From: Sphingomonas sp. Leaf208
Lineage (GTDB): Bacteria > Pseudomonadota > Alphaproteobacteria > Sphingomonadales > Sphingomonadaceae
Direction: 5' to 3'
NCBI RefSeq assembly: GCF_001421415.1
Contig: NZ_LMKH01000036.1
Span: forward strand, 320,611 to 384,610
DNA: 64,000 nucleotides
The translations under genes and the position numbers were made by a program. Under the pieces are notes generated by a model. The model did no database searches. It saw nothing but the letters and a program-made list of their open reading frames with translations, and was not told the origin of the DNA. This document shows positions 58,810-64,000 of this stretch, piece after piece; within the stretch, counting starts at the first letter, position 1, and every line of letters starts with the position of its first letter.

Positions 58810-59043
58810 TCCGCAAGGTCGATCGGACCACCGGATCGGTAAGCTTGATGTAGATTCAGGCGATGCGGTCGGCGGCTGCTGGAATGCTGGGACCGATTCG
58901 ATCGATGCGCGCTGACCGGTCTCGCTCGTCATCCTCGGTGCTGTCGGCAATGCATGACGCGTCTCGGTATATTTCCCGGATTGGGTGCGCTTCGACACCG
59001 GGATACGCATTCTGGACGATGATCCAACCAGATCGGATGAGAA

Positions 59044-59535
59044 TTGCGCGCTTTGAAGGAACTCTCGGTTCCCTGTCGCATGAATGTCGGCGGCAAATGG
59101 TCGAACGGATGCATTCATGACGTGTCCGACAAGGGCCTGCTCGTATCGAGCAGCGAACCGCCGATCCTCGGCACCTATGTCGATATCCGCCGCGGGACCC
59201 TCGTCATCATTGGTCGCGTGGTGTGGAACGGCGGCAGCCGCTTCGGCGTAAGGACGCAGGACCCGATCAGCCTTGCCGCATTGTTGAGCGAACCCGTCCT
59301 GAAACATCGCCCCCCCGCCGCCGACGCCGACCGCCGCGCGATGAAGCGCGAACAGTCCGTCCGGCGGATCGTCGAGCAGACCGACCGTACCAAACGCCGC
59401 GCATCGGCATTCCAGTTCGTCTGCCTCGCGATCATCGGCGCAGGTATCGCCTGCTTCGCGGCCATGTCCTGTTACCAGGCGCTGGTGGCTCCCCTCGGCA
59501 CGACCGTCGACGTGCTCGCCGGCGCGGTGAGCTGA
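59044..59535 (+). CDS. PilZ-domain protein with C-terminal membrane helix
   Basis: A 163-residue protein. The first 80 residues form a PilZ-like beta-barrel: SVPCRMNVGGKWSNGCIHDV then SDKGLLVSS, the D/N-x-S-x-x-G motif of c-di-GMP binders, with a later VWNGGSRFGVRTQDP. The usual N-terminal RxxxR of PilZ is weak or lacking (only RALKE precedes). A basic stretch (about 97-120) and one membrane helix (about 122-145) follow. The start is uncertain: TTG 59044 with GGATGA upstream. c-di-GMP binding is doubtful without the arginines. Confidence 0.7.
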   Translation: MRALKELSVPCRMNVGGKWSNGCIHDVSDKGLLVSSSEPPILGTYVDIRRGTLVIIGRVVWNGGSRFGVRTQDPISLAALLSEPVLKHRPPAADADRRAMKREQSVRRIVEQTDRTKRRASAFQFVCLAIIGAGIACFAAMSCYQALVAPLGTTVDVLAGAVS

Positions 59536-59622
59536 CGCGCCTGCGGGGAACGACGGTTTCCGGCGCGCCGTGCTGCCGAGCGGTGCAAGCCGGCAGCTTC
59601 ACGGGACGGCGCCTTCACGCGG

Positions 59623-60216
59623 CTATGCGACCGAAGTCGATCGATTGGTCCATTCGATCATTTTAGTTGTCGAGACGGCGGTTTGCGCTTCCGTGCCGAC
59701 GATCCGCTCCTGCGTCGTCGTCGAGTGCAGCGACTGGACCTTCAGCATCGCCAGGATCACCACGACGTCGCCGCCCTGCACGGACAACGTGGTTTCGGAA
59801 TTCGACGGCTTGATGCCGTTGCGCGCCATCGCGGTCTCGACGGTGTACGTGCCGGGCGGGACCTCGGCCATGACGAACTGGTTCATCCGGATCTGTCCCG
59901 ACGCGACGCCGTGGATGTCGATCTTCATACCGGCCATGCCACCCATGAAGCCGCGCCGCACGACATAGATCCGCGCGCTACCCACAGTCGGCCGAAGCGT
60001 CCGCGCGTCCGCAATAAGCGCGGGCGGCGCAGTCTTACCGACCCTATTGCCGGACAGCGACCAGATCACGAACGCAATGGCGGCGACGAACAGCCCTCCA
60101 AAGATCACGACCGCTGCGCCGCCGGACAAGGATTGCGCCCCCGTCATGCCGAATATCACGCCGAAGAATGCAGCTATCCCGGTGAGAACAAACCATTTTG
60201 TATTCTTCGGCCTCAT
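59623..60216 (-). CDS. Membrane protein with DUF2846-like periplasmic domain
   Basis: A 197-residue protein. Two N-terminal helices (about 8-28 and 33-53) are followed by a domain with SARIYVVRRGFMGGMAGMKI, IRMNQFVMAEVPPGTYTVET and LSVQGGDVVVILAMLKVQS. The pattern (xIYVxRR, small ligand, VPPGTYTV) resembles the DUF2846 family. No enzymatic motif. It is monocistronic and convergent with the PilZ gene; the 227 bases upstream to the HNH gene contain no gene. Confidence 0.65.
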   Translation of the reverse strand: MRPKNTKWFVLTGIAAFFGVIFGMTGAQSLSGGAAVVIFGGLFVAAIAFVIWSLSGNRVGKTAPPALIADARTLRPTVGSARIYVVRRGFMGGMAGMKIDIHGVASGQIRMNQFVMAEVPPGTYTVETAMARNGIKPSNSETTLSVQGGDVVVILAMLKVQSLHSTTTQERIVGTEAQTAVSTTKMIEWTNRSTSVA

Positions 60217-60443
60217 ACCTACTCCTCGGATATTCTACAGCGCTTCACAATTATTCGCCGGTCTTTGCCGATTATTGTTCGCGTAATAGCTCGCTACATT
60301 GCACGATCAAGGCCACCGCGCTGAACGATCGAACACCGCGGGTCGCTTTTTCCTGCCGTGCGCGGCCGGCACCAGCCGACTGTCGCAACGGCGCCCGCCC
60401 CGCTAAGGAAGGCGCCGCAATCATCGGGACGTGAGACAGACGC

Positions 60444-60782
60444 ATGGCGCGCAAACATTCGAAACACGGTCCCTATGAAGATCCGCAGGCCGAGGAGGAC
60501 GCGCCCATCGCGATCGTCTCGTGCTGGCTATGTGGTCGCCCGACCGGCAAGACCATCGTCTGGCACCATCCCGTCCCCAAGAGCCGGGGCGGCCGCGACG
60601 TCGTGCCGATGCATCCGATCTGCCAGCAGACGCTGACCGCGAACTTCACCAATTCCGAGCTGCAACGCCACGGCATGGACGTCGAGGGGCTGCTGGCCGA
60701 CCCGGCGGTACGCAAGTTCGTCGACTGGGTCGCGAACAAGGACCCCGATTTCACTGCGACGCTGACCAAGAAACAGCGCTGA
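60444..60782 (+). CDS. Small HNH endonuclease-domain protein
   Basis: A 112-residue protein with an HNH fold: CWLCGRPTGKTIVWHHPVPK (Cys27, Cys30, His41, His42), SRGGRDVVPMHPICQQ (His57, Cys60), TLTANFTNSELQ (Asn67, His-like positions). The CxxC...HxxC pair would bind a structural zinc. Small stand-alone HNH proteins of this kind are common in sphingomonads, with unknown role; no restriction or toxin partner adjoins it. 77 bases before msrBA on the same strand. Confidence 0.82.
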   Translation: MARKHSKHGPYEDPQAEEDAPIAIVSCWLCGRPTGKTIVWHHPVPKSRGGRDVVPMHPICQQTLTANFTNSELQRHGMDVEGLLADPAVRKFVDWVANKDPDFTATLTKKQR

Positions 60783-60859
60783 TCGCAGGGCGCCGGTGCC
60801 CGCCCCTACCTCGACAGCGAGATGACGGCACACCACATTCCAGTCAACGGAGTGCCGCC

Positions 60860-61816
60860 ATGACCAGTTACCGCAAGACCGAAGATGCCGTCGCCGCGCT
60901 GACGCCCGAACAATACCGAGTGACGCAGGAGAATGCGACCGAGCGTCCCGGTTCCGGTGCGTTGCTGCACACCAAGGATGCGGGGATCTACGTCGACATC
61001 GTCTCGGGCGAGCCGCTGTTCGCCAGTGCCGATAAATACGAGTCCGGTTGTGGTTGGCCGAGCTTCACGCGGCCGATCGAACCGGCGAACGTCAAGGCCA
61101 GGCGCGACTGGTCGATGCTGATCCCGCGTACCGAAGTTCGCTCGGCGCATGGCGACAGTCACCTGGGTCACGTCTTCAAGGACGGTCCGCGAAGCCGGGG
61201 GGGCCTGCGCTACTGCATAAATTCGGCGGCGTTGCGCTTCGTCCCGCGCGGGGAGATGGCCGCGCAAGGCTATGCCGCGTATCTCGATCAGGTCGAGGAA
61301 GCCCCGGCCAGAACCGAACGCGCGGTACTCGCGGGCGGATGCTTCTGGGGGATGCAGGACCTGATCCGCGCGTTGCCCGGCGTGGTCTCGACCCGCGTCG
61401 GCTATTCGGGCGGGGACATCGCCAATGCGACGTACCGCCGCCACGGCGCCCATGCCGAAGCGATCGAGATCGTCTTCGATCCGGCGCGCACCAGTTTCCG
61501 CACGCTGCTCGAATTCTTCTTCCAGATCCACGATCCGACGACGGTCAACCGGCAGGGCAACGACCGCGGCGTGAGCTACCGCTCCGCGATCTTCTACACC
61601 GGCGACGATCAGAAAAGGGTCGCGCAGGAGACGATCGCCGACGTCGAGGCATCGGGCCTATGGCCGGGCAAGGTCGTGACCGAACTCTCCCCGGTCGGCG
61701 ATTTCTGGCAGGCCGAGCCCGAGCACCAGAATTACCTCGAGCGCAAGCCGAACGGCTATACCTGCCATTTCGTCCGCCCGAACTGGAAGCTGCCGCGCCG
61801 CGCCGAAGCGGCCTAG
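60860..61816 (+). CDS. msrBA: Fused methionine sulfoxide reductase MsrB-MsrA
   Basis: A 318-residue cytoplasmic protein repairing both methionine sulfoxide epimers. The MsrB part (about 1-135) has SGCGWPSFTRPI, HLGHVFKDGP and catalytic Cys119 in GLRYCINSAALRF; the two CxxC zinc pairs of many MsrB are absent. The MsrA part (about 153-310) has Cys161 in LAGGCFWGMQDLIR, RVGYSGG, HDPTTVNRQGND and AEPEHQNYLERKPNGYTCHF. The order B-A is the reverse of the Neisseria PilB-type A-B fusion. ATG 60860; no signal peptide. Confidence 0.94.
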   Translation: MTSYRKTEDAVAALTPEQYRVTQENATERPGSGALLHTKDAGIYVDIVSGEPLFASADKYESGCGWPSFTRPIEPANVKARRDWSMLIPRTEVRSAHGDSHLGHVFKDGPRSRGGLRYCINSAALRFVPRGEMAAQGYAAYLDQVEEAPARTERAVLAGGCFWGMQDLIRALPGVVSTRVGYSGGDIANATYRRHGAHAEAIEIVFDPARTSFRTLLEFFFQIHDPTTVNRQGNDRGVSYRSAIFYTGDDQKRVAQETIADVEASGLWPGKVVTELSPVGDFWQAEPEHQNYLERKPNGYTCHFVRPNWKLPRRAEAA

Positions 61817-61835
61817 GCGCGGCGCGAGTATGGGT

Positions 61836-62210
61836 TCAGCCCGCCTCGCGCTGCCAGTTGTCGCGCTCGGCGAACACGCGCGTGACCTCCGCCATGTTCT
61901 CGGTCCCCCAGGTGCACAGCGGCGCCAGCGCCTCGGCGAGGCTTCGGCCCATTGGCGTCAGCGTATAATCGACCCGCGGCGGGACCTCATGGTGATCCGT
62001 CCGCGTCAGCACGGCGTCCGCCTCCAGTTCCTTCAATTGCTGGATCAGCATCTTGTCGCTGACGCCGCGCACCGCACGCTTAAGCTCCCCGTAGCGGTTG
62101 GGCCGCTGCAACAGGAAATACAGGATCAGCGGTTTCCATTTTCCCGCGATGATGCGGAGCGTGACGTCCAGGCCGCAGGTGAAGCCATCGGTCGGGGGTG
62201 AAATTGTCAT
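61836..62210 (-). CDS. HxlR family transcriptional regulator
   Basis: A 124-residue winged-helix protein of the HxlR/MarR-like type: CGLDVTLRIIAGKWKPLILY, FLLQRPNRYGELKRAVRGVS, DKMLIQQLKELEADAVLTRT and YTLTPMGRSLAEALAPLC. Cys12 lies where redox-sensing HxlR proteins (HypR, QorR, YodB) carry their cysteine. It is divergent from the SDR gene by 85 bases, with a palindrome between them. Confidence 0.92.
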   Translation of the reverse strand: MTISPPTDGFTCGLDVTLRIIAGKWKPLILYFLLQRPNRYGELKRAVRGVSDKMLIQQLKELEADAVLTRTDHHEVPPRVDYTLTPMGRSLAEALAPLCTWGTENMAEVTRVFAERDNWQREAG

Positions 62211-62232
62211 AACCTGGTACTTACCAAAAGGT

Positions 62233-62254
62233 GCATACTTGTCGATAGGTATGC
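62233..62254. promoter_or_regulatory. GCATAC-N10-GTATGC palindrome between hxlR and SDR genes
   Basis: A perfect inverted repeat with 6-base arms, 22 bases long, in the 85-base divergent space. A weaker related half-site GGTACTTACC lies just before it. The layout suits an HxlR dimer controlling both genes. Confidence 0.55.
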
Positions 62255-62295
62255 GGTCCGCCAGCTAAGGATCTTCGCAACCACGGAGACGACAG

Positions 62296-63030
62296 ATGGA
62301 CAGACTGAACGGCAAGACGGCGATCGTGACCGGCGGCGGCAGCGGGATCGGCCTCGCATCGGCCAAGCGCTTCATCAACGAGGGCGCGTTCGTCTACATC
62401 TTCGGGCGGCGGCAGGACGCGCTCGACGCGGCACTCGTCGAACTCGGCGAGAATGCCCGCGCGATCAGCGGTTCGGTATCCGACATGGCCGACCTGGATC
62501 GCCTGTTCGAGACGGTCCGGACGGAGCGCGGATCGCTCGACATCCTGTTCGCCAATGCCGGTACCGGCGAGCTCGTCCCGCTCGGCGAAATCACGCCGGA
62601 GCATTACGACCGGACGTTCGACGTCAACGTAAAAGGGCTGCTGTTCACGGTGCAGAAGGCATTGCCGCTGATGCGGTCGGGCGGCTCGATCATCCTCACC
62701 GGGTCCAGCACGAGCGTGATGGGAACGCCGCGGTTCAGCGTCTACAGCGCGACCAAGGCGGCGATCCGCAATTTCGCGCGCAGCTGGGCGCTCGATCTGC
62801 GCGGCACCGGCATTCGCGTCAACGTGCTGTCGCCGGGACCGACCAGGACCGAACTCGCGCTTGAGGTCGTCGGCGAGGATGCGATGGCGGAAATGGGCGC
62901 TGGCACCCCGATCGGCCGGATCGGCGACCCCGCGGAAATCGCCGCTGCCGCCGCGTTCCTGGCGTCCGCGGACAGCAGCTTGATGACCGGCAGCGAGATG
63001 TTCGTCGACGGCGGCGTCGCACAGATCTGA
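62296..63030 (+). CDS. Short-chain dehydrogenase/reductase
   Basis: A 244-residue classical SDR. NAD(P) site TGGGSGIG (about 12-19), NAG motif ILFANAGTGEL, catalytic Ser in LTGSSTSVMGTPRFSVYSATKAA with Tyr and Lys (YxxxK), and SPGPTRTEL after it. The C-terminus has GSEMFVDGGVAQ. The residue after the second strand (FGRRQDALD) includes Arg pairs, which suggests NADPH. The substrate is unknown; induction through the divergent HxlR regulator by an electrophile is likely. Confidence 0.93.
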   Translation: MDRLNGKTAIVTGGGSGIGLASAKRFINEGAFVYIFGRRQDALDAALVELGENARAISGSVSDMADLDRLFETVRTERGSLDILFANAGTGELVPLGEITPEHYDRTFDVNVKGLLFTVQKALPLMRSGGSIILTGSSTSVMGTPRFSVYSATKAAIRNFARSWALDLRGTGIRVNVLSPGPTRTELALEVVGEDAMAEMGAGTPIGRIGDPAEIAAAAAFLASADSSLMTGSEMFVDGGVAQI

Positions 63031-63195
63031 ATGACGCGAGGCTGTGCCGCTAGCGGTGCAGCCTCGCCCAGTTTCGACGGAGCTTCGAAAGGGTCGAGCG
63101 CGCCCGCTCGGTGCAGTTCGGGCGGGCACGGGCGGCGCTTGCGGGAAATCCTGCCGCATCCTACCCCCGTGTCATCGCATTCAAAGGAACACGCG

Positions 63196-64000
63196 TTGTC
63201 CGTCAAATTGCTGCTTGCCGCTTTCCTTTCCACGACCGTCGGCAGCGCCGCGGCGAGTGCGCAGGCGCTGCCGCCTCCCGTCGCGCAGCCCGGTGAGAGT
63301 GCGGACGATGCGCGGCTCAAGCGGGTGTTTTATGACAGCGACGAGGCGAGCCTGAAACGCAATCCGATCGAGGGGATCTTCCGCGGTGATTTGCGCTATG
63401 CGGACCGGCTCGGCGATTATCTGACCGATGCGTATCTGGCCGCCGAACGCGCGGCGATCGAGCATGATCTGGCCGCGCTCAAGACGATCGACCGGACGAA
63501 GCTGACCGCGACCGACCAGATCGCGTACGACGTGTTCAAGACGCGCAACGAGACCGACCTTGCCGGCTACGCCCCCGCGATCGTCAGGGTCGAGCGCGAC
63601 TTGCCGATCGACCATTTCAACGGGTTCCAGACCTTCTATCCCGACCTCGCATCCGGCAAGGGCGCAGCGCCGTTCAAGACGCTCGTCGATTATGAGAACA
63701 ACCTGAAGCGCAACGCGCAATATACCGCGGTGCTCGACCGCGCGATCGGACTGTTCCGCCAGGGCATGAAGGATAGGATCGTCCAGCCGAAGCTGGTCGT
63801 GACCAACATGATCCAGGAGTTCGACAACCTCATCGCGGAGGGCGTCGAAGGATCGACCTTCTACGGGCCGGTGAATACCTTCCCCGCGTCGATCTCGGCG
63901 GCCGACCAGACGCGACTGAAGGCGGCCTATGCGGCGCAGATCCGCGATGTCATCACGCCTGCGCACCAGCGGATGCGGGACTTTCTCGCCAAGACGTACC
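63196..64000 (+). CDS. DUF885 family exported protein (C-terminus outside window)
   Basis: The frame from TTG 63196 stays open to the edge (268 codons). The first 24 residues form a signal peptide (SVKLLLAAFLSTTVGSAAAS, cleaved near AQA). Then LKRVFYDSDEASLKRNPIEG, IFRGDLRYADRLGDYLTDAY and DLPIDHFNGFQTFYPDLASG mark the DUF885 family, putative metal-dependent carboxypeptidase-like proteins with a gluzincin-like fold; the metal motif would lie beyond the edge. AAGGA stands 8 bases upstream of the TTG. Family likely; activity not shown. Confidence 0.85.
   Translation, partial: MSVKLLLAAFLSTTVGSAAASAQALPPPVAQPGESADDARLKRVFYDSDEASLKRNPIEGIFRGDLRYADRLGDYLTDAYLAAERAAIEHDLAALKTIDRTKLTATDQIAYDVFKTRNETDLAGYAPAIVRVERDLPIDHFNGFQTFYPDLASGKGAAPFKTLVDYENNLKRNAQYTAVLDRAIGLFRQGMKDRIVQPKLVVTNMIQEFDNLIAEGVEGSTFYGPVNTFPASISAADQTRLKAAYAAQIRDVITPAHQRMRDFLAKTY

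Noticed and set aside
1..64000. CRISPR array, prophage, insertion sequence or toxin-antitoxin pair
   Set aside because: The direct repeats seen are either two or three short copies or inverted elements without spacers of equal size; no cas, transposase, integrase or phage genes were found. The lone HNH protein has no restriction partner.

Overview
The window is an ordinary stretch of a high-GC chromosome from an alphaproteobacterium, most likely a Sphingomonas-type organism. The support is gene order (rnd-lptC-lptA-lptB-rpoN; rpmF-plsX-fabH-ihfA-merR; divK opposite a DUF3572 gene), a MucR/Ros regulator, a DivK with Asp53, and many palindromic intergenic repeats of the kind seen in sphingomonads. 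I see no transposase, integrase, prophage, CRISPR array, rRNA or tRNA. Only genes with family-typical motifs, or small ones with a plausible ribosome site and context, are listed.

Left part (1-18.4 kb): a cyo quinol oxidase operon running off the left edge, a divergent MHS-type transporter, a DHA1 efflux pump and a flavin reductase-like protein, a cytochrome b561 plus sulfite-oxidase-fold pair, a cyclopropane fatty acid synthase, an EF-hand protein, argG, a large unknown membrane protein, a FemAB/GNAT-like protein, RidA, a HAD hydrolase, DUF3572, divK, rpmG, and a two-gene unit with a GDT1-like membrane protein that lacks both motif glutamates.

Middle (18.4-41.3 kb): dps, a VirJ-like hydrolase, glutaminyl cyclotransferase, a glycine-rich double cold-shock protein, the rnd-lptCAB-rpoN block, S10 and M20 peptidases, a signal peptidase-like protein lacking the catalytic lysine, a tandem retropepsin and kup. 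Spread among them are four genes that in other bacteria form one DNA-repair cluster: ATP-dependent ligase (19078-20670), metallo-beta-lactamase exonuclease (30094-31092), Lhr-type helicase (32868-35300) and PdeM metallophosphoesterase (40463-41125). This is the most coherent system in the window.

Right part (41.3-64 kb): periplasmic msrA, aspartate aminotransferase, a fused pabB-pabC, a GloB-like hydrolase, an M28 peptidase with a MAPEG protein, rpmF-plsX-fabH-ihfA-merR, an AT-richer islet with mucR and a small tail-anchored protein, the ohr/ohrR divergent pair with paired operators, an alpha/beta hydrolase opposite a LysR regulator, a MASE1 histidine kinase with a FixJ-like regulator, a PilZ protein, an HNH protein, a fused msrB-msrA, HxlR opposite an SDR, and a DUF885 protein running off the right edge. 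Stress repair recurs: methionine sulfoxide reductases for two compartments, Ohr/OhrR, Dps and the ligase-associated set.

At least four families of intergenic inverted repeats sit mostly at the 3' ends of genes. Arm substitutions in family 1 covary, one copy of another family supplies the rpoN ribosome site, and one repeat belongs to a 209-base tandem duplication carrying the tail of the M20 peptidase gene.
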